Assembly: GCF_021531495.1 (NCBI RefSeq)
Contig: NZ_JADYTY010000001.1
Span: 62,001-126,000 of the forward strand
Origin: Anaerovibrio lipolyticus
GTDB lineage: Bacteria > Bacillota > Negativicutes > Selenomonadales > Selenomonadaceae
DNA length: 64,000 nucleotides
Direction: 5' to 3'
The position numbers and the translations under genes are program-made. The notes under the pieces were generated by a model. It ran no database searches, was not told the origin of the DNA, and saw only the letters and a program-made list of their open reading frames with translations. Positions 53,169-63,087 of the stretch are shown here, one piece after another (position 1 is the first letter of the stretch; the number at the start of each line of letters is the position of its first letter).

Positions 53169-53248
53169 ATTATCACATCCATTGTTATAAAATATCTTAT
53201 AATAAATATACCATATTCTTTCTCATCTGTCTTTTTTTCTAAAATAAA

Positions 53249-53277
53249 TTGTCTATAATAAGGAGATAGTATATACT
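53249..53277 (+). promoter_or_regulatory. promoter of the ProX-type deacylase gene
   Basis: TTGTCT (53249-53254), 17 bases and TATACT (53272-53277) precede the start codon by 37 bases. Confidence 0.6.
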
Positions 53278-53314
53278 AAAATATGACTAAGTGTAAATTA
53301 TTGAGGTGTAAATA

Positions 53315-53815
53315 TTGAATAAACAGGAAATCTTCGACTATTTGGACGAGAAAAATATTTGGCACGAAATAACAGAGCATGAAGCTGTATTTAGCATGGA
53401 GGAAGCTATCAGCGTGGAACTGCCTTATCCTCAGTGTGATGCCAAAAATCTTTTTATAAGAGATGATAAAAAGCGGAATTATTATATGATTACGGTCTGC
53501 GGCCCTAAGCGGGTGGATCTAAAGGAATTTCGTCATGAGCATGGTACAAGGCGCCTTAGCTTTGCCTCAGCGGAGGATCTTTGGGAACTGATTCATATCA
53601 AGCCTGGTTCCGTATCTCCTTTGGGTTTGTTGAACAATCAGCAGTGCAATGTAAAGCTGTATCTGGATGGGGATTTCTTCCGCAAGCCTGGCATCATCGG
53701 TATTCATCCTAATGACAATACCGCTACCGTATGGCTGAAAGCGGATGATTTGAAGAATCTGGTGGAAAACCATGGCAACGAGGTGGAGATTGTGGATTTG
53801 CCTCAGATGGAGTAA
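53315..53815 (+). CDS. ProX/PrdX-type prolyl-tRNA editing deacylase
   Basis: This small YbaK/INS-superfamily protein hydrolyses mischarged tRNA, usually Ala-tRNA(Pro). The family's segments are visible: EHEAVFSMEEA at the start, CDAKNLFIRDDKKRNYYMI, and KPGSVSPLGLLNN. The length of 166 residues is typical. The TTG start at 53315 is supported by GAGGTG six bases upstream. It is transcribed alone from the promoter above. Confidence 0.88.
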   Translation: MNKQEIFDYLDEKNIWHEITEHEAVFSMEEAISVELPYPQCDAKNLFIRDDKKRNYYMITVCGPKRVDLKEFRHEHGTRRLSFASAEDLWELIHIKPGSVSPLGLLNNQQCNVKLYLDGDFFRKPGIIGIHPNDNTATVWLKADDLKNLVENHGNEVEIVDLPQME

Positions 53816-53840
53816 ACAAATATTTTTATAGGGAAAGTGC

Positions 53841-53880
53841 AAAGCTGCAAGACTGTTATGGCAGGACTGCAGCTTTCTTT
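53841..53880 (+). terminator. possible terminator of the deacylase gene
   Basis: AAAGCTGCA (53841-53849) pairs with TGCAGCTTT (53868-53876) around an 18-base loop, followed by a short CTTT. The T-run is weak. Confidence 0.45.
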
Positions 53881-53892
53881 GGGACTTGAATT

Positions 53893-56346
53893 ATGCGGAT
53901 TGCAGATGTATATATAAACATTCCAATAAAAAGCATCGCACAGGCCTTTAGCTACATTCTGCCAGCCAATCTGGCCAATGTAAATGCAGGCTGGCGGGTT
54001 CTGGTGCCCTTTGGGGGACGGGATATAGAGGGCTTTGTGGTGCAGGTATACTCAGAAACAGAATATAGTCAAAGGGAAAATTATCCCCTAGAGAAACTAA
54101 AGGCGGTAAAAGCCGCTGTGGATGAGGAGCCTTGGTTCAATCCTGTGGTGCTGGAGGTGTCCCAATGGCTGGCTAAGTTTTATCTTTGTTCTCCCGGAGA
54201 AATCATGCGATTGTTTATGCCGGGGAAAAGTGGTTTGAGAATCCAGCTTCAATATGAGGCGGTGCAGACCGAAGGAGAAAATATGCTGCTTCTGGTGGAT
54301 GTATATCGTCAGGTCCATGAAGTATTACAGCAGGGAATTGCCAGCAAAAAACAGCTAAGGGACGGTCTGCTGCAGGCTGGCAGGGAGGAGGCAGCCGCCC
54401 AGCTGGACATAGTTCTGGAGGGGCTGCTGCGGCATGGTCTGGCTAAAAGGGTTTATCAGGCCAGCCAGCGGGCCAAGGAAAATACAGCCCCCTATCTGGT
54501 GATGCCTGCTCCTATGACAGAGGCAAAGCTACAGTCCATAGAGAAGAAAAAACGGGGACAGATTGCTTTGGCCCAGTGGCTGTATCAGGATGGCAGGACT
54601 GAGTATTCTCTGGCTGAATTGAAAAAGCAGGGCTTTTCCCTGCTGGTTATCAAGGGGCTGTGTGGTTCTGGTCTGGCAGAATTGGAGCAAAGACGGGTAT
54701 TGCGGGACAGCTATGGAAATTTTGGCCAGGCTGGCACCGTTGAGGAACTAACCCAGGAACAGCAACAGGCTGTAGCCCAGTTGTCTCAACAGCTAGCGGA
54801 AAAGGCTTACAAGCCTTATTTGCTTTATGGCATTACCGGTAGTGGCAAAACTCAGGTATATATAGAGGCTGTGAAGCAGGTGCGCCAGCAGGGCAGAATT
54901 GCTATGGTGCTGGTACCGGAAATTGCCTTGACGGGACAGGTGGTGCAAGCCTTTAAGGCTTATTTTGGTCAGGATATTATCGTGATGCATAGCCGTCTTT
55001 CTATCAATGAACGGAATGATGCTATTCTGCGGGCTAGAACCGGAGAAGCTGGTATTATTATTGGTGCCCGTTCAGCTCTTTTTGTGCCTGTTGAGAATGT
55101 AGGCATTATTATTATGGATGAGGAGCAGGACAATTCCTACAAGCAGGATGAATCTCCTCGCTATCATGCCAGAGTGGTGGCTGATAAGCTGGCTCAGCTT
55201 CATGGAGCTGTATTGCTGTTAGGCAGTGCTACTCCTTCCTTGGAAACCTATTATCATGCCATTAAAGGCGATTATGGACTTTTGAAGCTCACCAAGCGTA
55301 TCGGCAATATGCTTTTGCCCCAGATTCAGTGTGCGGATATGCGGCAGGAATTGAAAATGGGACGGCGGAGCGTAATATCCCAGCCTTTGCAACAGCTTAT
55401 ATTGGATACGCTGGCCAAAAAAGAGCAGTTAATCCTGATGTTGAATCGGCGAGGGTTTTCCACCTTTGTAATGTGCCGTTCTTGTGGGGAGACTATAAAA
55501 TGTCCTCAGTGCACCATGCCTCTGGTTTACCATCGGGATGGACGATTGCTGTGCCATCACTGTGATATTCAGATGCCGGTGCCAGATACTTGCCCTAAAT
55601 GTGGCAGTCATTATATTAAATATTTTGGTTCTGGTACGGAAAAGCTGGAGCAGGAGCTGTCTCAGCTGGTGCCCCAGGCCAGAATTGTTCGGATGGACAG
55701 GGATACTACCAGTCGTAAATTTGCCCATACGGAGATATTGGACAAATTCCGTCGGGGAGATTATGATATATTATTAGGCACCCAGATGGTAGCGAAAGGT
55801 CACGATATTCCCAATGTAACAGGAGTAGGTATCCTTAGCGCGGATTCTACTCTGAATATGCCGGATTTTCGGGCGGCGGAACGGGTTTTTATGCTGATTA
55901 CTCAGACAGCAGGCCGAGCAGGCAGAGGGGAAATACCTGGGCGGGTAGTGGTGCAATGCTACAATCCAGAGCATTTTGCGGTGCAAACCGGTATGGCCCA
56001 GAATTATGGGGAATTTTTCAAGCAGGAAATGCGTCTGCGGCAGACTTTGTTTAATCCTCCCTATAGCCGTTTGATAAAGCTGATTTTTCAGAGTCCTCAG
56101 GAGCAGGAGGCCAAGAAGATGGCCATAGACCTTAGAGATGCCTATCAGGCTGTCTTTGGGGATAGTACCATTTATCAGGCTGTAGGGCCTGCCCCGGCTA
56201 TGATGTCCTGTCTGCGGGGGGTATATCGTTATGTACTTCTCCTGAAAACAGGAGATATCTGGGGCGTTTTGGATTTCCTGCGGCAGCAGGGAATGGCTGG
56301 CAATATGCAGGTGGCAGTGGATATAGATCCTTTGACTACCTCTTGA
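53893..56346 (+). CDS. priA: primosomal replication restart helicase PriA
   Basis: PriA is a 3'-5' DNA helicase that reloads the replisome at abandoned forks. The N-terminal DNA-binding domain starts at RIADVYINIPIKSIAQAFSY. Walker A is YGITGSGKTQVYIEA and the DEEQ box is IIIMDEEQDNSYKQDE. The zinc ribbons are visible as CRSCGETIKCPQC and CHHCDIQMPVPDTCPKC. The 817-residue length is full for PriA. In many Firmicutes it lies near coaBC and gmk; here it is separated from them by the dynamin, dapF and yloC genes. Confidence 0.97.
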   Translation: MRIADVYINIPIKSIAQAFSYILPANLANVNAGWRVLVPFGGRDIEGFVVQVYSETEYSQRENYPLEKLKAVKAAVDEEPWFNPVVLEVSQWLAKFYLCSPGEIMRLFMPGKSGLRIQLQYEAVQTEGENMLLLVDVYRQVHEVLQQGIASKKQLRDGLLQAGREEAAAQLDIVLEGLLRHGLAKRVYQASQRAKENTAPYLVMPAPMTEAKLQSIEKKKRGQIALAQWLYQDGRTEYSLAELKKQGFSLLVIKGLCGSGLAELEQRRVLRDSYGNFGQAGTVEELTQEQQQAVAQLSQQLAEKAYKPYLLYGITGSGKTQVYIEAVKQVRQQGRIAMVLVPEIALTGQVVQAFKAYFGQDIIVMHSRLSINERNDAILRARTGEAGIIIGARSALFVPVENVGIIIMDEEQDNSYKQDESPRYHARVVADKLAQLHGAVLLLGSATPSLETYYHAIKGDYGLLKLTKRIGNMLLPQIQCADMRQELKMGRRSVISQPLQQLILDTLAKKEQLILMLNRRGFSTFVMCRSCGETIKCPQCTMPLVYHRDGRLLCHHCDIQMPVPDTCPKCGSHYIKYFGSGTEKLEQELSQLVPQARIVRMDRDTTSRKFAHTEILDKFRRGDYDILLGTQMVAKGHDIPNVTGVGILSADSTLNMPDFRAAERVFMLITQTAGRAGRGEIPGRVVVQCYNPEHFAVQTGMAQNYGEFFKQEMRLRQTLFNPPYSRLIKLIFQSPQEQEAKKMAIDLRDAYQAVFGDSTIYQAVGPAPAMMSCLRGVYRYVLLLKTGDIWGVLDFLRQQGMAGNMQVAVDIDPLTTS

Positions 56347-56382
56347 TAAGATAAATTATTGGATAAAGGAAAGAAATAATCT

Positions 56383-59300
56383 ATGGAGAAAACCCTTTTA
56401 CAGGCTCGTTTAACAGCAGCCTATAATTATTTTCATCAGCGCAAGCATCTACAAAATATGCAGAGAATCAAGGAGCTGGCCCAAAAGCTGGAAACAGGGG
56501 AATATGGCATTGCCTTTGCCGGCCATTTTTCTGCTGGCAAGTCCCGCATGATTAATACCATTTTAGGGGAGAACCTATTGCCTTCCAGTCCGATTCCTAC
56601 CAGTGCCAATCTGGTACGGGTGCATAAAGGCAAGCCGGGGGAGGATTATGCCAGAGTTTATTTTCATCAGGATAAACCAAGGAAATATCTGGCTCCCTAT
56701 GATTATGACCTTTTGCGCGGTTTCTGCCGGGATGGGGATGCCATTCGGGAAATAGAGCTTTGTCGCAGTGATTTGTCCCTGCCGGAGCAGGTAATCGTTA
56801 TGGATACCCCTGGTATAGACTCGGCTGATGATGCCCATAGAAAGTCTACAGAGGAAGCACTGCATCTGGCAGATATTATTTTCTATGTTATGGATTATAA
56901 TCATGTGCAGGCGGAGCTGAATCTTTCCTTTACTAGAGACTTGACTCAGGCAGGCAAGGTGGTTTATCTGGTGGTAAATCAGATAGATAAGCATGTGGCA
57001 ACGGAATTGTCCTTTGACAGCTTTTGTCAGGGGGTACGGGAGGCTTTTCTGAATTGGGGTGTTCAGCCAGCAGGCTTTTATTTTACCTCTCTTCGCTATC
57101 CAGACCATCCGGATAATCAATTTGTTCAGTTACAGGAAATGCTTCAAAAGCAGATTGCCCAGCGGGAAAATACCTTGCTTACTTCTATTGAGGCTTCTCT
57201 GCATAAAATATTGCAGGAATATCAGCAGGAGCAGATACGGCTGAGACAGGAAAATATGGCTGAGGCTGTGGCGGTTTTGGCAAGGCTGGAACCGGAAAGG
57301 GAAAAACAGCTGCGGCAGGATTATTTCCGTCTTAAGCAGGAGCAGGTGAATTTGCAGTCCAATTGGGAGCAGGAGCTGGATGAGGCTGTACAGAAGATTA
57401 TGGATAATGCCTATTTGATGCCAACCTCTACCAGAGATTTGGCCAGGGATTATCTGGAGGCCTGTCAGCCTGATTTCAAGGTGGGATTCTTTGGCCGGGG
57501 CAAGAAAACTCTGGCAGAAATGGCAAGGCGCCGTCAGCTGTTTTTTGAGGATGCCAGTGAAAAGGCAAAAACTCAGCTGGCTTGGCATATTAAAAGCTAT
57601 TTGGTGGATTTTGCCAGAAAACAGCATATTGATGAGGCGGATTTGCTGGATTTTGTGGAAAAGATGGAGATTCTGCCACCAGAAGAACTACTGACAGAGG
57701 CTATGCGTTCAGGAGCCAAGCTTACTCAGGATGGCACCTATGTGATGAATTATACAGCTAATTTTGCTGAGGGCACCAAGGCGGTGGCTAGGCGCTTCTG
57801 TTATACCTACAAGGAAAAAGCAGGAGCTTTGCTGGAACAGCGGCGCAAGGCCAGAGGTGCAGAAATCGCAAAACAGCTGCAGGCTTTGGCGGATTATGGG
57901 CCAGCCTGGGAGGAGATAAAGCAGGCAGAGCTGGTTGCCAAGGAGGAAGCTCTGGAGCTGAGGGAGTTGGAAAAGGTAAATAAACTGCCAGAAAATTGGC
58001 AGGAGGTTTTTGCTACAGCACCTTTGGAGGAGGAAATCGTTCCACCTATAAGTAAGGAAGAAGCTGTTCTTCACCAAGGAGTATCTGCTGGAGAAGCAAT
58101 AGCTGATTCAAGAAATCAGGGTAAGGTGGATGCTGGTAGGCAGACAGAAAAAACAGGGACTGTTGAGTCTAAGGAAGCACAGGCGGTTAAGGCAGAGAAT
58201 AATATGTCCGGCCATGAGGCTTTGAACTATTGGGGGAATAAGCTGCGGCAGGGCAGCCAGCTGATACAGAATATTCCTATGCTGAAACAGCTGTCTGAGG
58301 AGTTGGCGGAAAGAGCTCAGCGGTTGGATAATAAGGGCTTTATGGTAACTCTTTTTGGTGCCTTTAGTGCAGGTAAATCTTCCTTTGCTAATTCTCTGTT
58401 GGGGGAGGGACTTTTGCCTGTATCGCCAAATCCTACTACGGCGGCTATTAATAAGATTTGTCCTGTGGATGAAAACCATCCTCATGGTACGGTGGTGGTA
58501 AAGCTAAAGGATGAGTTCATGCTGTTGGCTGATGTTAACCGTGCTCTGGGAGCCTTTGAACTACAGGGAAGCAGTATAGCTGAGGCGGAGAAGCAGGCTG
58601 GGATAGCCTTAGAGGATGATAGCAATGATCGTCAGCGGGAAAAATCCTTCCTGAGAGCTTTTCTTAAGGGATTGTCAAAGGCTTCCTCCCATCTGGGACA
58701 GGAGATTTGGTGTCAGCTAGAGGATTTCGGGGCTTATGCTGCCCAGGAGGAAAAGTCCTGCTTTGTGGATTGGCTGGAGGTTTATTATGATTGTCAGCTA
58801 ACCAGATTGGGAATTACTCTGGTGGATACGCCGGGAGCGGATTCCATTAATGCCCGTCATACCAATTTGTCCTTTAATTACATTCGCCAATCTGATGTAG
58901 TGCTGTTTGTTACTTATTACAATCATGCCTTTAGCCGGGCGGATAGAGAATTTTTGATTCAGCTGGGCCGTGTGAAGGATTCCTTTGCCTTGGATAAGAT
59001 GTTCTTTATTGTCAATGCCATTGATTTGGCAGAGAATCAGCAGGAAGCCCAGGGGGTAATAGACTATGTGGCGGATCAGCTTCGTAAATTCGGAGTAGGT
59101 CAGCCAAGAATGTTTGGTTTGTCCAGTCAGGAAATTCTGAAAAGCAAGGCGGCGGGACAGACACAGGGCTTTGCCTTTGAGGATGCCTTTTACAATTTTG
59201 TTTTCCATGAGCTGACAGATATTGCGGTAAATGCTGCGGCTGGTGAGTACAAACTAGCTCAGGAGCGTCTGCAGGAGCTGATTACTCTAAGTCAGGGAAA

Positions 59301-60057
59301 TGCTGAGGAAAAACAGCGGCGCCGTCTGGAACTGGAGGAGCAGCAGAAAAAGGCTGATGGGATACTGGCTGGGTTGGATAATGGTGAAATGGAGAAGCGC
59401 CAGCAGCAGGAACTGCAGGAGCTGATATATTATGTCAACCAGCGGGTGTTTATTCGCTATATGGATTTCTATCGGGAGTCCTTTAATCCTGCTACCTTGC
59501 AGAAAAAGGGCAATAATAGTAAAATGCTGGCCAAGGCTCTAGGGGAGCTTCTCAACAGCATGGGCTTTGACTTTGCTCAGGAGCTGCGGGCAACCAGTCT
59601 GCGGTTGGAAAAATTCCTCCAGAAGCAAGGTGTGAAGCTGCAGCAGCAGATAAATGACAAATTGCGGGAAATCAGTGGAGAACTGCCTCTTTCTCTGCAG
59701 GATGTTTCTTATAGCTGTGATTTGGAGTTTGTTACAGCTTTTCAGCAGGCAGAGGGTAAATATTTCCAATCTGCTTTGGCGATCTATAAAAATCCCAAAG
59801 CCTTCTTTGAAGGGGGAGGTAGTCGGGAAATGGCTGATGCCTTGGAGAAGCTTTTGCATCCACTGGCTGATAAGTATCTGGCTCAGCAACAGGAAATGCT
59901 GGCTCAGGAAATGAGCCGAGGGGTAGAGATGGTTTTTGACCAGGTAAAGGAGCGTTTCCAGAACCGTTTGGCAGAGAATTTTGTCGCCAGCAAAGCTGCC
60001 CTGAAGGGAGATGTGCCGGTAGAAATATTGCTGGATATTCAGAAGCAATTAGTGTAA
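56383..60057 (+). CDS. tandem dynamin-like GTPase (DynA type)
   Basis: Bacterial dynamins remodel membranes; the Bacillus DynA type carries two GTPase modules in one chain, as here. The first module has FAGHFSAGKSRMINTI near residue 45, VIVMDTPGIDSADDAH and LVVNQIDKHV. The second has LFGAFSAGKSSFANSLL near 655, TLVDTPGADSINARH and FIVNAIDLAEN. Long helical stalks follow each. Its 1224 residues fit DynA. Likely roles are membrane fusion or protection against membrane damage and phage. It lies between priA and dapF. Confidence 0.9.
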   Translation: MEKTLLQARLTAAYNYFHQRKHLQNMQRIKELAQKLETGEYGIAFAGHFSAGKSRMINTILGENLLPSSPIPTSANLVRVHKGKPGEDYARVYFHQDKPRKYLAPYDYDLLRGFCRDGDAIREIELCRSDLSLPEQVIVMDTPGIDSADDAHRKSTEEALHLADIIFYVMDYNHVQAELNLSFTRDLTQAGKVVYLVVNQIDKHVATELSFDSFCQGVREAFLNWGVQPAGFYFTSLRYPDHPDNQFVQLQEMLQKQIAQRENTLLTSIEASLHKILQEYQQEQIRLRQENMAEAVAVLARLEPEREKQLRQDYFRLKQEQVNLQSNWEQELDEAVQKIMDNAYLMPTSTRDLARDYLEACQPDFKVGFFGRGKKTLAEMARRRQLFFEDASEKAKTQLAWHIKSYLVDFARKQHIDEADLLDFVEKMEILPPEELLTEAMRSGAKLTQDGTYVMNYTANFAEGTKAVARRFCYTYKEKAGALLEQRRKARGAEIAKQLQALADYGPAWEEIKQAELVAKEEALELRELEKVNKLPENWQEVFATAPLEEEIVPPISKEEAVLHQGVSAGEAIADSRNQGKVDAGRQTEKTGTVESKEAQAVKAENNMSGHEALNYWGNKLRQGSQLIQNIPMLKQLSEELAERAQRLDNKGFMVTLFGAFSAGKSSFANSLLGEGLLPVSPNPTTAAINKICPVDENHPHGTVVVKLKDEFMLLADVNRALGAFELQGSSIAEAEKQAGIALEDDSNDRQREKSFLRAFLKGLSKASSHLGQEIWCQLEDFGAYAAQEEKSCFVDWLEVYYDCQLTRLGITLVDTPGADSINARHTNLSFNYIRQSDVVLFVTYYNHAFSRADREFLIQLGRVKDSFALDKMFFIVNAIDLAENQQEAQGVIDYVADQLRKFGVGQPRMFGLSSQEILKSKAAGQTQGFAFEDAFYNFVFHELTDIAVNAAAGEYKLAQERLQELITLSQGNAEEKQRRRLELEEQQKKADGILAGLDNGEMEKRQQQELQELIYYVNQRVFIRYMDFYRESFNPATLQKKGNNSKMLAKALGELLNSMGFDFAQELRATSLRLEKFLQKQGVKLQQQINDKLREISGELPLSLQDVSYSCDLEFVTAFQQAEGKYFQSALAIYKNPKAFFEGGGSREMADALEKLLHPLADKYLAQQQEMLAQEMSRGVEMVFDQVKERFQNRLAENFVASKAALKGDVPVEILLDIQKQLV

Positions 60058-60138
60058 TAGAATGTCCGTATTTCCCTTGTGAGGAAGATTGTGACATTGC
60101 ATAGTGTAGGGCTGTAGTGCCTAAGGAGTGAAGTGATT

Positions 60139-60987
60139 ATGAAATTTGAATTTAGCAAATGGCAGGGTACAGGTAATGATTTTGTAATGGCAGATTGCTT
60201 GAAGAATCCTGCTTATATAGCTACGGTGGATTGGGCCAAGGAAATCTGTGACCGTCACTACGGTATTGGGGCGGATGGCATTTTGTTGGTGCTGCCTTCT
60301 GATAAGGCGGATATTCGTATGCGGATTATTAATGCTGATGGCAGTGAGGCAGAGATGTGCGGTAACGGTATTCGCTGTTTTGCCCGCTATGTTTATGAAA
60401 TGGGTTATGTGAAAAGCGATGAGTTTACGGTGGAAACCGGGGCCGGGATTCTGGTGCCAAAAATCATTAAGGAAAACAACGTCATTGCCATGATTCAGGT
60501 GGATATGGGAGAGCCTATTCTGGAGGGAGATAAAATCCCTGTGGCTGGCTACGGCATGAACCGTGTCATAAATGAGGATATTCAGGTGGAGGGACAGAAT
60601 TTCAAAATGACCTGTGTATCTATGGGCAACCCTCATTGTGTGGTGTTTGTAGAGGATGCAGAGAATTTCCCTATTTTTGAAATTGGTCATTCCTTTGAGA
60701 TTCACGAGAAATTCCCTCGCAAGACTAATACGGAATTTGTGCAGGTTTTGGATCGTCAGCATCTGCGCATGAGAGTATGGGAGCGGGGGGCAGCAGTTAC
60801 CTTGGCTTGCGGTACTGGCTCCTGTGCAACCTTGACAGCAGCGGTGCTGAATGATTTGGCGGATCGCCGGGCGGAAATCCAACTAGATGGCGGCAAGCTG
60901 GTGGTGGAATGGGCTCAGGATAATCATCTGTACATGACAGGCCCGGCTCTGGAGGTTTATACCGGCACCTACGAAATCAAGGATTAA
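60139..60987 (+). CDS. dapF: diaminopimelate epimerase
   Basis: DapF converts LL- to meso-diaminopimelate for lysine and peptidoglycan. The two catalytic Cys are in AEMCGNGIRCFARY and TLACGTGSCATL. The start KFEFSKWQGTGNDFVM is typical. ATG 60139 is preferred; it is ten bases after AAGGAG, while the upstream in-frame GTG at 60133 is too close to that site. The length of 282 residues is normal. Confidence 0.96.
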   Translation: MKFEFSKWQGTGNDFVMADCLKNPAYIATVDWAKEICDRHYGIGADGILLVLPSDKADIRMRIINADGSEAEMCGNGIRCFARYVYEMGYVKSDEFTVETGAGILVPKIIKENNVIAMIQVDMGEPILEGDKIPVAGYGMNRVINEDIQVEGQNFKMTCVSMGNPHCVVFVEDAENFPIFEIGHSFEIHEKFPRKTNTEFVQVLDRQHLRMRVWERGAAVTLACGTGSCATLTAAVLNDLADRRAEIQLDGGKLVVEWAQDNHLYMTGPALEVYTGTYEIKD

Positions 60988-61008
60988 GCAGGGTTTTTCT
61001 TTTGTAAG

Positions 61009-61038
61009 TTGAATGTTACTGTTATTTAGTGATATAAT
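61009..61038 (+). promoter_or_regulatory. promoter of the yloC-remA-gmk-rpoZ-coaBC operon
   Basis: TTGAAT (61009-61014), an 18-base spacer and a perfect TATAAT (61033-61038) lie 36 bases before the YicC-family gene. Confidence 0.6.
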
Positions 61039-61074
61039 AGATAGGCTAAATTTTGTAAAGAAGAGGATTTATTC

Positions 61075-61953
61075 ATGATTAAAAGTATGACTGGCTTTGG
61101 GGCCGGGGATGCCGAAACTGCTGATTTCAAGGTTCATATTGAAGTAAAGGCTGTAAACCAGCGGTTTTTGGAAACCAATTATCATATGCCATATAGCATG
61201 AATATGTTTGAGAATCAGCTTACCAAGAAGATTAAGGAATATGCTTCCAGAGGCAAGCTGGATATCAACATACGTTTTCAGGACTTGCGTGATAAGGCCG
61301 TAACCGTAAAGGTTGACAAGGGCTTGGTTGCTGCCTATGGTCAGGCATTGCAGGAGATTAGCAGTCAGTTGGAGCTGTCTGCCCCAGTAACTGCGGCTCA
61401 GATTGCCAGCTATCCTGATGTATTGAAGCTGAATGAGGAAAATGCTGATTTGGAGGCTGCTCAGCCGGTATTGATGCAGGCTATGGAGCAGGCCTTGGAA
61501 AGCTTTGTAGCTATGCGAGAGGCTGAGGGACAGAATATCCAGAGAGATTTGCTGGCCAGGATTGGTACTTTGGAGAATTTTGTCGGGGAGCTGGAGAAGC
61601 TGGCTCCTGAGATTGTAGCTGCTTATCGTCAGCGTTTGGAAAATCTCCTTAGGGAATATCTGGCTAAGGAGGATATTGAGGAAAGCAGAATTATTCAGGA
61701 GGTAGCTCTCTTTACTGACAAGGTGAACTACACTGAGGAAACGGTACGGCTGAGAAGTCATTTTGATCAGTTCCGCCAGATTATTACTGCTGGTGAGCCA
61801 GTAGGCCGGAAGCTGGATTTTTTGATTCAGGAAATGAATCGGGAAATCAATACGGTAGCCTCTAAGGCAAATTCTGCCGGGGCAGCACAGTTTGTGGTAG
61901 ATGTTAAAAGCGAAATTGAGAAAATCAGAGAGCAGATTCAGAATATTGAATAG
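61075..61953 (+). CDS. YicC/YloC family endoribonuclease
   Basis: YicC/YloC proteins are endoribonucleases linked to RNA decay. The typical start MIKSMTGFGAGDAE and the C-terminal DUF1732 segment GRKLDFLIQEMNREINTVAS are present. The length of 292 residues is normal. The order yloC-remA-gmk-rpoZ-coaBC is a conserved Firmicutes operon. The remA gene begins 18 bases after its end. Confidence 0.93.
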   Translation: MIKSMTGFGAGDAETADFKVHIEVKAVNQRFLETNYHMPYSMNMFENQLTKKIKEYASRGKLDINIRFQDLRDKAVTVKVDKGLVAAYGQALQEISSQLELSAPVTAAQIASYPDVLKLNEENADLEAAQPVLMQAMEQALESFVAMREAEGQNIQRDLLARIGTLENFVGELEKLAPEIVAAYRQRLENLLREYLAKEDIEESRIIQEVALFTDKVNYTEETVRLRSHFDQFRQIITAGEPVGRKLDFLIQEMNREINTVASKANSAGAAQFVVDVKSEIEKIREQIQNIE

Positions 61954-61971
61954 TCGAGGGAGGTTCTGCCA

Positions 61972-62217
61972 ATGGAAATTAAGCTGCTGAATATAGGTTT
62001 TGGCAATGTGGTTTCAGCCAATCGCATTGTGGCTATAGTTAGTCCCGAATCCGCCCCTATCAAGCGTTTGGTGCAGGATGCCAGGGACAGGTGTCAGCTG
62101 ATTGATGCTACCTATGGCAGACGCACCAGGGCAGTGGTTATTACGGATAGCGGCTATATTATTCTTTCTGCTGTCCAGCCTGATACTATGTCCCATCGTA
62201 TGACTGAGGAGGCCTGA
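61972..62217 (+). CDS. remA: RemA family regulator (DUF370)
   Basis: RemA is a small DNA-binding regulator, known in Bacillus for controlling biofilm matrix and osmoprotection genes. The 81 residues contain the family pattern [20 protein letters not shown] and [20 protein letters not shown]. Its position between yloC and gmk is that of the Bacillus gene. The GAGGGAGG ribosome site is strong. Confidence 0.93.
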   Translation: MEIKLLNIGFGNVVSANRIVAIVSPESAPIKRLVQDARDRCQLIDATYGRRTRAVVITDSGYIILSAVQPDTMSHRMTEEA

Positions 62218-62221
62218 GCGT

Positions 62222-62839
62222 ATGCGTAAAGGATTATTAATATTGATTTCCGGTCCTTCCGGTACTGGCAAGGGAACTGTCTGTGATTTGCTGCGACAAA
62301 AGCATCCAGAGATTTCCTATTCCATATCTGCCACTACCCGTCAGCCAAGACCGGGAGAGCAGGATGGCGTAAATTATTATTTTTACACCAAGGAAAAATT
62401 TCGGGAAATGATTGCCCAGGGACAGCTGCTGGAATGGGCAGAGGTTTATGGCAATTTTTATGGTACTCCCAAGCAGAAGGTGCTGGATAGATTAGACGCT
62501 GGGGAGGATATTCTGCTGGAGATAGATACCCAGGGTGCCTTGAATGTAATGAAGGTTATGCCAGAGGGATTGTTTATCTTCCTGCTGCCTCCTTCTCTGG
62601 AGGAACTGGCTGCCCGCCTCAAAGGCAGAGGCACTGAAACAGAGGAAAGCCTGCACCGTCGTTTAGGGGCTGCTGTAGATGAAATCAAGCTGGCCACTAA
62701 ATATCGTTATGTGGTAGTAAATGACAAGGTAGAGGATGCTGAGGAAACTATTGCCAATATTATTGAGGCAGAGCATCATCGCAGTGATTTGAATGAAAGC
62801 CTGCTGGCAAAGCTGCAGGTGTGGAAGGAGAATAAATAA
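62222..62839 (+). CDS. gmk: guanylate kinase
   Basis: Gmk phosphorylates GMP to GDP. The P-loop is ISGPSGTGKGTVCDLL near residue 12. The GMP-binding segment SISATTRQPRPGEQDGVNYY follows. The 205-residue length is typical. The TAA stop overlaps the rpoZ ATG by one base, which suggests coupled translation. Confidence 0.97.
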   Translation: MRKGLLILISGPSGTGKGTVCDLLRQKHPEISYSISATTRQPRPGEQDGVNYYFYTKEKFREMIAQGQLLEWAEVYGNFYGTPKQKVLDRLDAGEDILLEIDTQGALNVMKVMPEGLFIFLLPPSLEELAARLKGRGTETEESLHRRLGAAVDEIKLATKYRYVVVNDKVEDAEETIANIIEAEHHRSDLNESLLAKLQVWKENK

Positions 62840-63072
62840 TGAGCAAAAACACCATTACCAATATTGTAACCCCAAATCTGGATCAGCTGACTCCATTGGT
62901 AGACAGCCGCTACACACTGGTAACCTTGGCTGCCAAGAGAGCTCGCGATATTATGGATAACAGCCATCCTGTTACTGCAGATAGAACCTCTACCCGTGAT
63001 GTAACCAACGCTATGGAGGAGATTTACGAGGGCAAAATTACCTACAAGCGTCTGAATAGCGGTATTAAATAA
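62839..63072 (+). CDS. rpoZ: RNA polymerase omega subunit
   Basis: Omega helps assemble RNA polymerase by binding beta-prime. The 77-residue protein shows SRYTLVTLAAKRARDIM and the segment NAMEEIYEGKITY. The gene overlaps the gmk stop by one base and precedes coaBC by 15 bases, as in many Firmicutes. Confidence 0.96.
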   Translation: MSKNTITNIVTPNLDQLTPLVDSRYTLVTLAAKRARDIMDNSHPVTADRTSTRDVTNAMEEIYEGKITYKRLNSGIK

Positions 63073-63087
63073 TCATAGGACAGTGTT